A DNA stretch of 64,000 bases from JAVEDQ01 sp963783105 (GTDB lineage Bacteria > Actinomycetota > Actinomycetes > Frankiales > Frankiaceae): the NCBI GenBank assembly GCA_963783105.1, contig CAWAMI010000003.1:983299-1047298 (forward strand), written 5' to 3'. The notes under the pieces were generated by a model. The model was not told where the DNA came from, searched no databases, and was given only the letters and a program-made list of their open reading frames with translations. How positions within the stretch are numbered: position 1 is the stretch's first letter; each line of letters starts with the position of its first letter. This document shows, piece after piece, positions 41,288-50,571 of this stretch. A program made the translations under genes and the position numbers.

Positions 41288-41334
41288 ACGACCTGGCTGG
41301 CCCTGTGAACGACCGACGCCGCATCCCGGGCCGG

Positions 41335-41340
41335 TAACCT
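41335..41340 (+). promoter_or_regulatory. Leaderless -10 (TAACCT) for the cobalamin operon
   Basis: TAACCT ends seven bases before GTG 41348, the first codon of the MBL-CobU gene. No cobalamin riboswitch precedes it. Confidence 0.5.
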
Positions 41341-41347
41341 GCTCGCG

Positions 41348-42724
41348 GTGGAGGTGCGCCTGCTCGGGACCGGGTCGGCGGACGGATGGCCCAACCCCTG
41401 GTGCACGTGCGCCTCGTGCTCCTGGGCCCGCGAGGCCGGAGAACACCGGACCCACACCAGCGCCCTCGTCGACGACGTCCTGCTGCTCGACTGCGGCCCG
41501 GACGCGCCGCGGGCGGCCGGGCGCGCCGGGGTCGCGCTCGACCGGGTCCGTTGGCTGCTCCTCGGCCACGCGCACCCCGATCACACCGCACCGGCGGTGC
41601 TGCTCTGGCGGGGCTGGTCGACGTCCTCGGACGCGCCTCTGGAGGTCCTCGGACCGCCGCCGGCGATCCGGGCGTGCGTGGAGTTCCTCGGCTCGCACGT
41701 CGACGAGCAGCAGATCCGCTTCACCGAGGTACTCCCGGGCGAGACGCTCGAACGGGGGCCGTACCGGCTGCGGACCTGGGAGGCGAACCACGGCGGGCCG
41801 CCGATCCGCCCGTCACTGCTGTGGGACGTGGCCTGCGTCCAGGCGGACGGCGCGGCGGACGGCGACGCAGCGGACGGCGACGCGCCGGACGAGTCGGCCC
41901 GCCTGCTCTACGGCTCGGACACGCTGCCGCTGCCCGAGGAGGACCTGCCGAGCGGCCCCTACGACCTGGTGCTGCTCGAGGAGACCTACGGCGACGGGCC
42001 GCCGTTCGGCGACCATCTCGGCTTCGCGACGTTCGGCGACACGCTCGCCGCGCTGCGCCGCCGCGGCTCGATCCGGCCCGGTGGCCGCGTCGTCGCGGTC
42101 CACCTCGGCCACGCCAACCCGCCCGGGGCGGAACTCGCGCGGCGGTTGGGACAGCTGGGTGCCGAGGTGCACCCCGACGGCACGCTGCTGCGGGTGGGCG
42201 CGGTGCCGGGCGGAGCGGCGGCAGCGACGAGCACGGCACCGCCCGCCCCGCGGCGGGTGCTCATCACCGGAGGCTCCCGCTCCGGCAAGTCCGAAGAGGC
42301 CGAGCGACGGCTGCGCGGCGAGCCGACGGTCGTCTACGTGGCGACGGCAGCCGAGATCCCGGAGGACGCGGAGTGGACCGCCCGGTTGGAGGCCCACCGG
42401 CACCGGCGCCCGCCGCACTGGAGCACCCTGACGACGGCCCGGCTGGCTCCGCTGCTGAGCAGCGAGGGGCCGCCGCTGCTCGTCGATGATCTCGGCTTCT
42501 GGGTGACCCGGGGCGAGGAGAGCGCGGACGAGCTCGTCGCCGCCTTCCGGTCGACGCCGCGGACGGTCGTCGTGGTCACCGCCGAGGTCGGTTCGGGCGT
42601 GGTTCCAGCCTCCGCTGCGGGAAGGGCGTTCCGGGACGACCTGGGCCGGGTGAACGCGCGGATGGCGGCGGAGGCGGACGAGGTGTGGCAGTGCGTTGCG
42701 GGGGTGGCATGCCGGCTGAAGTAG
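41348..42724 (+). CDS. cobU: Metallo-beta-lactamase-fold - CobU fusion
   Basis: A 458-residue bifunctional protein. Residues about 1-280 form a metallo-beta-lactamase-fold domain (LGTGSADGWPNPWC, DCGPDAPRAA and the metal motif HAHPDH), similar to PhnP-type phosphodiesterases. Residues about 300-458 are CobU, with the P-loop TGGSRSGKS and VNARMAAEADEVWQCVAG, catalysing adenosylcobinamide phosphorylation and guanylylation. The histidine and guanylylation motifs of the CobU half are only partly conserved. It starts the cobU-cobT-cobS operon and overlaps the next gene by 16 bases. The same fusion is known in other actinobacteria. Confidence 0.88.
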   Translation: MEVRLLGTGSADGWPNPWCTCASCSWAREAGEHRTHTSALVDDVLLLDCGPDAPRAAGRAGVALDRVRWLLLGHAHPDHTAPAVLLWRGWSTSSDAPLEVLGPPPAIRACVEFLGSHVDEQQIRFTEVLPGETLERGPYRLRTWEANHGGPPIRPSLLWDVACVQADGAADGDAADGDAPDESARLLYGSDTLPLPEEDLPSGPYDLVLLEETYGDGPPFGDHLGFATFGDTLAALRRRGSIRPGGRVVAVHLGHANPPGAELARRLGQLGAEVHPDGTLLRVGAVPGGAAAATSTAPPAPRRVLITGGSRSGKSEEAERRLRGEPTVVYVATAAEIPEDAEWTARLEAHRHRRPPHWSTLTTARLAPLLSSEGPPLLVDDLGFWVTRGEESADELVAAFRSTPRTVVVVTAEVGSGVVPASAAGRAFRDDLGRVNARMAAEADEVWQCVAGVACRLK

Positions 42725-43845
42725 GTCCCGAACGCCACACACGACGGCCGGGGGTGCCGCCCGGTCCGGCCCTGCCGCCGGGTCCTGACGTGGCGGCGCG
42801 GCAGGCCGCCCTGGACCGGCTCGCCGCGACCGGCGGAGAGCTCGGCCGCCTCGCCGACCTGGGCGTCTGGCTGGCCGGAGTGCGCGGAGCCGCGGCGCCG
42901 CCGCCGTTGCGCCGCGTGCGGACGGTCGTCGTCGGCTCCCCCGACGAGTCCGCTGACCCAGTGCCGTCCAGGCTCAGCAGGCCCTCGCGACGCGGGCTCG
43001 AGCCCCGGCTCGCGGGTGCAGCGGTCGAGGCGCTGAGCGCGTCGTTCGGCGCCGCCGTCCGCCGCGTCGACGTCGCGACCCCGGACGAACCGGACGAGCC
43101 GCTGCGGAAGCGGTCCCGCGGCTCCACCCGCCCCGCGGTCCCGGAGTTGACCCTCGACGAGTTCGAGGCGGCCTACGAGCTCGGCCGCTACGTCGCCGAC
43201 GAGGAGGCCGACGGCGGGACGGACCTACTGATCGTCGGGGTCGACGAGGCGGGCCGCGACGCCGACCTGACCGCGGCGGCGACGCTGTGCGCGGCGCTGC
43301 TCGGGCGGGAGCCGGTCGCCATGGTCGGCACCGACTCCGGCGACGGCAGCGCGACCGGGATGGACGACCGGACCTGGACCCTCCGGGTCGCCGCGACCCG
43401 CGATGCGCTGCGGCGCCTCCGGGCCGCGGTCCGCCCGGAAGAGCTCACCACGGCCGACCCGGCGGAGATCGCCCGCCTCGCGGGCGGGCCGCGGGTCGCC
43501 GTCCTGATCGGGCTGCTCCGCCAGTCGGTCACCCGGCGCACCCCGGTGCTGCTCGACGGCGCCGTGTCCTGCGCGGCGGCGTTGGTCACGGCCCGACTCG
43601 AACCGGACGCGCAGGACTGGTGGCAGGTCGCCGGCCGGCCACCCGAGCCCGCCGCGCGAGCGGCCCTGATCGACCTGGCTCTGGTCCCGGTGCTCGACCT
43701 GGGGCTGCGCCTCGGCAACGGCGCGGGCGGGCTGCTGGCCGTCTCCGTCCTCGAGGCGGCCGCGGACCTGCTCGCCGTCCTGGAGGGCACCGCCGATGCC
43801 CGACGGGACGAGCAGGCCGGCTCCGACGCGGCACCGGGCCGGTGA
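42709..43845 (+). CDS. cobT: CobT homologue with degenerate active site
   Basis: A 378-residue homologue of nicotinate-nucleotide:dimethylbenzimidazole phosphoribosyltransferase. The framework is retained: LADLGVWLAGVRG, VLLDGAVSCAAALV, DWWQVAG and LDLGLRLG are typical CobT blocks. Functional motifs are lost. The segment usually reading DHGVA has become GSPDESAD, the GEMGIGNTT loop is GVDEAGRDADLT (residues 177-188), and the GEGTG motif with the catalytic Glu is GNGAG (Asn337). It is unlikely to catalyse the normal reaction, so a structural or regulatory role, or a different reaction, is possible. ATG 42709 is chosen inside cobU; the gene is coupled to cobS by GTGA. Confidence 0.85.
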   Translation: MPAEVGPERHTRRPGVPPGPALPPGPDVAARQAALDRLAATGGELGRLADLGVWLAGVRGAAAPPPLRRVRTVVVGSPDESADPVPSRLSRPSRRGLEPRLAGAAVEALSASFGAAVRRVDVATPDEPDEPLRKRSRGSTRPAVPELTLDEFEAAYELGRYVADEEADGGTDLLIVGVDEAGRDADLTAAATLCAALLGREPVAMVGTDSGDGSATGMDDRTWTLRVAATRDALRRLRAAVRPEELTTADPAEIARLAGGPRVAVLIGLLRQSVTRRTPVLLDGAVSCAAALVTARLEPDAQDWWQVAGRPPEPAARAALIDLALVPVLDLGLRLGNGAGGLLAVSVLEAAADLLAVLEGTADARRDEQAGSDAAPGR

Positions 43846-44645
43846 TCGGCGGGCTGCGGCTGGCCATCGGCCTGCTCACGATCCTGCCCGTGCGGGCTCC
43901 CGACGAGATCGACCGCCGGCGCGCCGGCTGGGCCATGACCTGGGCCCCGGCCGTCGGGCTGGCGCTGGGCTTCGTCACCGCCTCCACGGTGTTCGGGCTT
44001 CGCCTGCTGTTCGGGTCGGACGAGATCGACCTGATCCCCCCGTTGTGCGGGATCGCGCTCCTCGCCGTCATGACCGGCGGGCTGCACCTGGACGGCCTCG
44101 CCGACCTCGTCGACGGCTTCGGTGCCCGGCGCGACCGCGACGGCACCCTCGCCGTCATGCGTGAGCCCGGCGTCGGGGCGTTCGCCGTCGTCGCGCTCGT
44201 GCTCGTGCTCGCGCTGCAGGCGTCGGCGCTCGGCCTCGCGATCGTCCGTCACCACGGCACGGTCGCGATCCTCGTCAGCCTGCTCACCAGCCGCACGGCG
44301 GTCACGCTCGCCTGCGCGAGCCGCGTCGCGCCGGCACGCCCGGGCGGTCTCGGCGCCCTGGTGCTGGGCAGCGTGCCCCGGGCCAGGGCGGCGCTCGTGC
44401 TCGTCCTCGCCCTGATCGCCGCGACCCTGGCCGGCCGCTTCGACTACCACGGGGGCGGGCTGCCCGAGAGCGCGCACGCGGCCGTGGGCCTGCTGGTGGG
44501 ACTGGCCGCGGCCTTCGGCGTCCGATGGCTGGCCGTCCGCAAGCTCGGCGGGGTCAACGGGGACGTGCTGGGCGCGATGGTCGAGACGGCGACGACCGTG
44601 ACGCTCCTGGTGATGGCGCTGTCGCTGCCGACCTGGCTGCGCTGA
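43842..44645 (+). CDS. cobS: Adenosylcobinamide-GDP ribazoletransferase CobS
   Basis: A 267-residue polytopic membrane enzyme that joins adenosylcobinamide-GDP to alpha-ribazole, the last step of nucleotide-loop assembly. The signature GGLHLDGLADLVDGFGAR (acidic, metal-binding) is at residues about 78-95. Several transmembrane helices follow, and RKLGGVNGDVLGAM near the C-terminus is also typical. GTG 43842 overlaps the CobT-like gene's stop. Confidence 0.94.
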   Translation: MIGGLRLAIGLLTILPVRAPDEIDRRRAGWAMTWAPAVGLALGFVTASTVFGLRLLFGSDEIDLIPPLCGIALLAVMTGGLHLDGLADLVDGFGARRDRDGTLAVMREPGVGAFAVVALVLVLALQASALGLAIVRHHGTVAILVSLLTSRTAVTLACASRVAPARPGGLGALVLGSVPRARAALVLVLALIAATLAGRFDYHGGGLPESAHAAVGLLVGLAAAFGVRWLAVRKLGGVNGDVLGAMVETATTVTLLVMALSLPTWLR

Positions 44646-44671
44646 GCCGGCGACGTACCGCCCACCCGGGC

Positions 44672-45751
44672 TCAGCGGGTGTTGGACTCCACGAACGGCG
44701 GCTTGACCACCTGCATCGCCGCCTTACGCCCGCGCACGTCGACGCTGACGACGTCGCCCTCCCCGACCCCGCGGTCGAGCAGGGCGAGGGCGATTCCGGT
44801 CTTCAACGTCGGCGAGAACGTGCCGCTGGTGACGATGCCGACCGGCACGCCGTGCCCGGAGAGCACGCGCATGTCGTGGCGCGGGATGGCCCGGTCCCGC
44901 GCCTGCAGCCCCCACAGCCGGCGCCGGGGGCCCTCCTCGCGCTCGCGGAGCAGCGCGTCGCGGCCCCAGAAGTGCGGCTTGTTCCACCCGACCGCCCAGC
45001 CCAGCCGGGCCTGGACGGGACTGATCTCGAGCGACAGGTCCTGGCCGTGCAACGGGTAGCCCATCTCGGTGCGCAGCGTGTCCCGGGCGCCGAGCCCGCA
45101 CGGCGCCGCCCCGGCCTCGATCAGCGCGTCCCACAGCGGGCCGGCGTCGTCCCAGCGCGGAAGCAGCTCGTAGCCGCGCTCGCCGGTGTAACCGGAGCGG
45201 CAGACGATGACCGGTTTCCCCTGCCACGCGGCGGGCTCGAAGGACATGTAGTCGGAGCCGGTCGGCAGCCCCAGCTGCTCGAGGATCTCCGGCGAGCGGG
45301 GACCCTGCACGGCCAGGACCGCCAGCGAACGGTGCAGATCGGTGACCTCGACCCCGGCCGGCGCGGCGGCGGCGAGCCGCTGCACCACCTCGGCGGTGTT
45401 CGCCGCGTTCGGGATCAGGAAGACGTCGTCGTCGCTGTGCAGATAGGCGATGAGGTCGTCGACGACCCCGCCGCTCTCGTCGCAGCAGAGGGTGTACTGC
45501 GCTTGCCCCTCGTCGATGCGACCCAGGTCGTTGGTCAGCGTGTTGTTCACGTACTCGCGGGCGCGGCGGCCGGAGACCCGGCCCTTGCCGAGATGGCTGA
45601 CGTCGAAGACGCCGACGCCGGTCCGGACCGCCGTGTGCTCCTCGACGGTGCCGGCGTAGGCGAGGGGCATCTCCCAGCCCCCGAAGGGCGCGAGCTTCGC
45701 CCCGAGGGCGACGTGCCGCTCGTGCAGCGGCGAGCGGTGCAAGTCGTCCAT
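44672..45751 (-). CDS. gcvT: Glycine cleavage T protein (aminomethyltransferase)
   Basis: A 359-residue tetrahydrofolate-dependent aminomethyltransferase. The start of the family, LAPFGGWEMPLAY, is followed by FDVSHLGKGRVSG, the GYTGERGYEL motif, and LRTEMGYPLHGQDL. It passes the methylamine of glycine from lipoyl GcvH to tetrahydrofolate. gcvH and gcvP are not in the window. ATG 45751 has a TAGGTT hexamer eight bases upstream. No glycine riboswitch is seen. Confidence 0.95.
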   Translation of the reverse strand: MDDLHRSPLHERHVALGAKLAPFGGWEMPLAYAGTVEEHTAVRTGVGVFDVSHLGKGRVSGRRAREYVNNTLTNDLGRIDEGQAQYTLCCDESGGVVDDLIAYLHSDDDVFLIPNAANTAEVVQRLAAAAPAGVEVTDLHRSLAVLAVQGPRSPEILEQLGLPTGSDYMSFEPAAWQGKPVIVCRSGYTGERGYELLPRWDDAGPLWDALIEAGAAPCGLGARDTLRTEMGYPLHGQDLSLEISPVQARLGWAVGWNKPHFWGRDALLREREEGPRRRLWGLQARDRAIPRHDMRVLSGHGVPVGIVTSGTFSPTLKTGIALALLDRGVGEGDVVSVDVRGRKAAMQVVKPPFVESNTR

Positions 45752-45759
45752 GGCGGCTG

Positions 45760-45765
45760 AACCTA
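45760..45765 (-). promoter_or_regulatory. Leaderless -10 (TAGGTT) for gcvT
   Basis: The minus strand reads TAGGTT eight bases before ATG 45751. This leaves no room for a riboswitch or ribosome site. Confidence 0.45.
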
Positions 45766-45861
45766 CTGCCCTTCAGCCGTCACGTCCGACGCCGCCCCGA
45801 CGACGGAGACGTAACGAAGGCGACAGTCTGCCCATCGATCGGCCCGTCGATGCCCTCGCCA

Positions 45862-45867
45862 TAGGCT
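45862..45867 (+). promoter_or_regulatory. Leaderless -10 (TAGGCT) for pepA
   Basis: TAGGCT ends seven bases before ATG 45875. The 123-base gap to gcvT thus holds two divergent promoters. Confidence 0.5.
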
Positions 45868-45874
45868 GCAGCGC

Positions 45875-47386
45875 ATGACCGACCTGACCCTGTCCACGCA
45901 GCCGTTGTCGGAGCTCGAGGCCGACGTCGTGGTCGTCGCACTCGCCCCCGGAGAAGGGGGTCCGGCCCTGCTGCCGGGCGCCGACGCCGTGACGGACGCG
46001 TTCGAGGGTCGGCTGCCGGAGATCCTGGAGACGCTGCGGGCCACCGGCAAGGAGGGCGACCTCACCCGCGTGCCCGCCCCGCCCGGGCTCGGGGCCAAGC
46101 TCGTCCTCGCGGTCGGCGTCGGCAGCACCGAGCCGGACGACGAGGCCCTGCGGCGCGCGATGGGCAGCGCCGCCCGGGCGAGCGCGGGCCGGACGTGTGT
46201 CGCGGTCGCCATCGACGCCCCGGCCGGGCCGCTCGCCGAGGGGGCGCTGCTCGGCGCCTACGCCTTCGAGGGCTACCGCGAGAAGGACCCCAAGCGCACG
46301 CCGGTGCAGAACGTCGTCCTGCTCGGCATCGCCCGCAACGGCGACGACGCGAGCGGCGACGACGGCGCCGCCACCGCGGTGCAGCGCGCCGAGGTCCTCG
46401 CCCAGTCCGTCGCCCTCGCCCGGGACCTCGTCAACATGCCGCCCGGGGACCTCTCCCCCGCCGCCTTCGCCGACCGGGCGCACGGCGAGGCCGCGCAGGT
46501 CGGCGTCGGCGCCGAGGTCTGGGACGAGGACGCGCTCGCCGACCAGGGCTTCGGGGGCATCCTCGGCGTCGGCAAGGGGTCGTCCAGGCCGCCGCGGCTG
46601 GTGCGGCTCACCTGGCATCCGGAGAACGCCAGCCGCACGATCGCGCTGGTCGGCAAGGGCATCACGTTCGACTCGGGCGGCCTGTCGCTCAAGCCGGCCG
46701 CGTCCATGGAGTGGATGAAGACCGACATGGCCGGCGCCGCCGCCGTGCTCGCCACGGTGCTGGCCGCCGCGAAGCTCGAACTGCCGATCAAGGTCACCGG
46801 CTGGCTGCCGCTGGCGGAGAACCTCCCCGGCGGCTCGGCGCAGCGACCCGGCGACGTCCTCACCCAGTACGGCGGCAAGCGCGTCGAGGTACTCAACACC
46901 GACGCCGAGGGCCGGTTGGTGCTCGCCGACGCGATCGTCCGGGCCGCCGAGGAGGAGCCGGACGCTCTCGTCGACGTCGCGACCCTGACCGGCGCCCAGA
47001 TCGTCGCGCTCGGGATGCGGACCACCGGCGTCATGGCCAACGACGACGGCTGGCGCGACGAGGTCGTCGCCGCCTTCCGCGCCGCCGGGGAGGACGGCTG
47101 GCCGATGCCGCTACCGAAGGAGCTGCGCAAGGGCCTCGACTCCCCGCTCGCGGACATGTCCAACGTGCCCGGCGCGGGCAACCGGGACGGCGGGATGCTG
47201 GTCGCCGGGCACTACCTGGCGGCGTTCGTCCCCGAGAACCTGAAGTGGGCGCACCTGGACATCGCCGGACCGTCCTGGAACGCCCGCGAGCCCTACGGCT
47301 ACACCCCGAAGGGCGGCACCGGCGTGACCGTCCGGACGCTGGTCACGCTGCTGGAACGCAACGCCGCCGAAGCACGCGGGACCTGA
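45875..47386 (+). CDS. pepA: Leucyl aminopeptidase (M17)
   Basis: A 503-residue cytosolic di-metal aminopeptidase. The signature NTDAEGRLVLADA lies near residues 343-355. Other metal and catalytic residues are in GKGITFDSGGLSLKP (Lys, Asp) and KTDMAGAAAVLAT. The N-terminal macro-like domain covers roughly residues 1-170. The start is ATG 45875. It is probably a single-gene unit upstream of lpdA, in an order conserved in actinobacteria. Confidence 0.95.
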   Translation: MTDLTLSTQPLSELEADVVVVALAPGEGGPALLPGADAVTDAFEGRLPEILETLRATGKEGDLTRVPAPPGLGAKLVLAVGVGSTEPDDEALRRAMGSAARASAGRTCVAVAIDAPAGPLAEGALLGAYAFEGYREKDPKRTPVQNVVLLGIARNGDDASGDDGAATAVQRAEVLAQSVALARDLVNMPPGDLSPAAFADRAHGEAAQVGVGAEVWDEDALADQGFGGILGVGKGSSRPPRLVRLTWHPENASRTIALVGKGITFDSGGLSLKPAASMEWMKTDMAGAAAVLATVLAAAKLELPIKVTGWLPLAENLPGGSAQRPGDVLTQYGGKRVEVLNTDAEGRLVLADAIVRAAEEEPDALVDVATLTGAQIVALGMRTTGVMANDDGWRDEVVAAFRAAGEDGWPMPLPKELRKGLDSPLADMSNVPGAGNRDGGMLVAGHYLAAFVPENLKWAHLDIAGPSWNAREPYGYTPKGGTGVTVRTLVTLLERNAAEARGT

Positions 47387-47518
47387 CCTTCCGCCGGTGC
47401 GTCCCGCTGTGCGGCGCGTCCGTCCGATGTGACCTCGCAGCCGCCCGAACTGTCCGGCACTTCCGCGGCGTGGAAAACTGGACCACGAACACTCCCGCGC
47501 TCGCGAAGGAGCCTGCTC

Positions 47519-48889
47519 GTGGCAGATCCGGTCGACCTCGTCATCCTCGGTGCCGGCAGCGGCGGCTATGCCGCTGCCCTGCGCGCCGCCGAACTCGGCA
47601 TGAGTGTGGTGATGGTCGAGCGGGACAAGGTCGGGGGCACCTGCCTGCACCGCGGCTGCATCCCGACCAAGGCGCTGCTGCACGCGGCGGAGGTCGCCGA
47701 CTCGGCGAAGAACGGGTCGAAGGTGGGCGTGAAGTCCTCCTTCGACGGCATCGACATGGAGGGCGTCAACTCCTACAAGGACGGCGTCGTCACCAAGATG
47801 TACAAGGGGCTCACCGGCCTGGTGAAGTCCCGGAAGATCGAGGTCGTCGAGGGCGACGGGAAGCTCGCGTCGCAGACGTCGGTGCAGGTCGGCGACCGGA
47901 CCATCGAGGGTCGCCACGTGCTGCTGGCGACCGGCTCGGAGTCGAAGTCGCTGCCGGGCATCACGATCGACGGCGAGAAGATCATCTCGAGCGAGCAGGC
48001 CCTCAAGCTCGACCGGGTCCCGGAGTCGGTCATCGTCCTCGGCGCCGGCGCGATCGGCTGCGAGTTCGCCTCCGTGTGGGCCTCGTTCGGGTCGAAGGTG
48101 ACGATCGTCGAGGCGCTGCCGCACCTGGTGCCGGCCGAGGAGGAGACCTCCTCCAAGCTGCTCGAGCGGGCCTTCCGGCGGCACGGCATCACGCAGCACC
48201 TCGGGACCAAGGTCAGCGACGTCGACACCTCCGGCGACGGCGTCACGGTGACGCTGGAGAACGGCAAGACCGCCGAGGCGGAGCTCCTGCTCGTCGCCGT
48301 GGGACGCGGCCCGGTGTCGCAGGGCCTCGGCTACGAGGAGAACGGCGTCGAGGTCGACCGCGGCTACGTCAAGGTGGACGCCTACTGCCAGACCAACGTC
48401 GAGACCATCTCCGCGATCGGCGACCTGCGGCCCGGCCTGCAGCTTGCCCACGTCGGCTTCGCCGAGGGGATCCTGGTCGCCGAGCGGCTGGCCGGCGAGC
48501 GGGTCGTCCCCGTCGACTACGACGGCGTCCCGCGCGTCACCTACTCGCACCCCGAGGTCGCGTCGGTGGGCCTGACCAGTAAGCAGGCGAAGGAGCGCGG
48601 GTACGACGTCGTCACCGCCGCCTACGACTTCGCCGGCAACGGCCGCGCGCAGATCCTGCAGACCGCCGGCTCGGTCAACCTCGTCGCCGCCAAGGACGGG
48701 CCGGTGCTCGGCGTCCACATGGTCGGCGAGCGGGTCGGCGACCTCGTGGCCGAGGCGCAGCTGATCGTCAACTGGGAGGCGACCGCCGACGACGTCGCCC
48801 CCCTGATCCACCCCCACCCGACGATGTCGGAGGCCATAGGAGAGGCTCACCTCGCGCTGGCGGGGAAGCCACTCCACAGCCACAGCTGA
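47519..48889 (+). CDS. lpdA: Dihydrolipoyl dehydrogenase
   Basis: The 456-residue E3 component of 2-oxoacid dehydrogenase complexes and of glycine cleavage. The FAD motif LGAGSGGYAAALRAAELG is followed by the redox disulfide GGTCLHRGCIPTK. The NAD motif GAGAIGCEFASVW lies mid-protein, and the active-site base is in HPHPTMSEA. GTG 47519 has AAGGAG eight bases upstream. It is followed by sucB after about 70 bases. Confidence 0.96.
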   Translation: MADPVDLVILGAGSGGYAAALRAAELGMSVVMVERDKVGGTCLHRGCIPTKALLHAAEVADSAKNGSKVGVKSSFDGIDMEGVNSYKDGVVTKMYKGLTGLVKSRKIEVVEGDGKLASQTSVQVGDRTIEGRHVLLATGSESKSLPGITIDGEKIISSEQALKLDRVPESVIVLGAGAIGCEFASVWASFGSKVTIVEALPHLVPAEEETSSKLLERAFRRHGITQHLGTKVSDVDTSGDGVTVTLENGKTAEAELLLVAVGRGPVSQGLGYEENGVEVDRGYVKVDAYCQTNVETISAIGDLRPGLQLAHVGFAEGILVAERLAGERVVPVDYDGVPRVTYSHPEVASVGLTSKQAKERGYDVVTAAYDFAGNGRAQILQTAGSVNLVAAKDGPVLGVHMVGERVGDLVAEAQLIVNWEATADDVAPLIHPHPTMSEAIGEAHLALAGKPLHSHS

Positions 48890-48957
48890 TTGTTCGCCCG
48901 TTCCCTCTGGCGCGGACCCCCTGGCACGAGCCCACTTCCTAAGGAGCATCAGGACAC

Positions 48958-50536
48958 ATGGCGGTCTCCGTCACCATGCCGCGCCTCGGCGAGAGCGTCT
49001 CCGAGGGCACCGTCACCCGTTGGCTCAAGCAGGAGGGTGAGCAGGTCGAGGCCGACGAGCCGTTGCTCGAGGTCAGCACCGACAAGGTCGACACCGAGAT
49101 CCCTGCGCCCGCCGCCGGGGTCCTGCAGTCGATCAAGGTGCAGGAGGACGAGACCGTCGAGGTCGGCGTCGAGCTCGCGGTGATCGGCGACGAGAGCGAC
49201 TCCGAGGGCAGCGCCGGCGGCGGTGAGCAGCAGGACCAGGCCGAGGAGTCGGACGAGCAGGACTCGGCCGAGGAGCAGGACGAGGGCGAGTCGGACCAGG
49301 CGCAGGAGTCGGACGAGCAGGAGGGGTCCGAGCCGGAGCCTGAGCCCGAGCCCGCAGCAGGCCCAGCAGGACGAGCAGGACGAGCAGCCGTCGGAGCCCG
49401 AGCCCGCGCAGGCCCAGCAGTCGACTCCCCGGCCGGCAGGGTCGGGCCAGTCCGACGGCCAGGCCGATGGGCAGGGTGGGTCCGACGGCGAGGCCCCCTA
49501 CGTCACGCCCCTCGTGCGCCGGCTCGCGTCCGAGCACGGAGTCGACCTGTCGTCGATCTCCGGCACCGGCGTCGGTGGCCGCATCCGCAAGCAGGACGTC
49601 CTCGACGCCGCCGCCAGCGCCAGCACGCGCGGCTCCGGCGGCAAGGACGGCGGACAGGCGACGTCGGAGGGCGAGGCCGCCGCCAAGCAGACGAAGGACA
49701 CCCAGGCCGGCGGTTCGTCGCCCGAGGTCGAGCAGCCCCAGGCGTCGAAGTCCAGCGCCCCGCAGGCCAAGGCGAAGGCGGACCAGCCGGCCGAGGCCGC
49801 CGCCCACACCCAGGTGCGCGGCAAGACCGAGAAGCTCTCCCGGCTCCGCTCGACGATCGCGAAGCGGATGGTCGAGTCGCTGCAGGTCAGCGCGCAGCTC
49901 ACCACCGTCGTCGAGGTGGACGTCACCAAGATCGCCAACCTCCGGAAGCGGGCCAAGGACGCCTTCGCCCAGCGCGAGGGCGTCCCGCTGTCGTTCCTGC
50001 CGTTCTTCGCCGTCGCGACCTGCGAGGCGCTCAAGCAGCACCCCAAGGTCAACTCGAGCATCGACCTCGAGGCCGGCACGGTGACCTACCACGAGGCCGA
50101 GCACCTCGGCATCGCGGTGGACACCGACCGCGGCCTGCTGGTGCCGGTGATCCACAACGCCGGGGACTACAACCTCGGGGGCCTGGCCCGCAAGATCTCG
50201 GACATCGCCAACCGGACCCGCACCAACGAGGTGACCCCCGACGAGCTCGGCGGCGGCACGTTCACGCTGACCAATACCGGCAGCCGCGGCGCCCTGCTCG
50301 ACACCCCGATCATCAACCAGCCCCAGGTCGGCATCCTCGGCACCGGCACCGTGGTCAAGCGGCCCGCCGTCGTCGACGACCCGGAGCTCGGCGAGGTCAT
50401 CGCGGTGCGGTCGATCATCTACCTGGCCCTGTCCTACGACCACCGGATCGTCGACGGCGCCGACGCCGCCCGCTTCCTCACCACCATCAAGGAGCGCCTG
50501 GAGGAAGGCTCGTTCGAGGGCGACCTCGGGCTCTGA
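48958..50536 (+). pseudogene. sucB: Dihydrolipoamide acyltransferase (E2, SucB), one frameshift
   Basis: The E2 subunit of a 2-oxoacid dehydrogenase. Frame one starts at ATG 48958 with one lipoyl domain (lysine in STDKVDTE), then a Glu/Asp/Gln-rich linker. The rest is in the next frame: linker QQAQQDEQDEQP, the E3-binding domain (YVTPLVRRLASEHGVDLSSI and following), and the catalytic domain with LRSTIAKRM and the active-site SYDHRIVDG. The frames join near 49345-49356, where removing one C from a CCC run gives a continuous protein of about 525 residues. The gene is likely to be essential, so an assembly error is more probable than real loss. Confidence 0.88.
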
Positions 50537-50571
50537 CGCGTCGGGCTCCGCACAGAGGCCCGCGCGGCGGG

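Noticed and set aside
41288..41347. Possible cobalamin riboswitch before the cob operon
   Set aside because: Only 60 bases separate the genes and the start seems leaderless, leaving no space for the aptamer.
39875..41791. 638-codon minus-strand frame opposite the secreted barrel protein and cobU
   Set aside because: Arg/Gly-rich shadow frame with no motif, while the opposite strand has clear proteins.
42685..42708. Upstream start for the CobT-like protein
   Set aside because: It would add a Cys/Gly-rich leader wholly within cobU; ATG 42709 with a G-rich site upstream is more likely.
45752..45874. Possible glycine riboswitch upstream of gcvT
   Set aside because: The gap is short, the promoter motif lies eight bases from the start codon, and no tandem aptamer pattern is visible.
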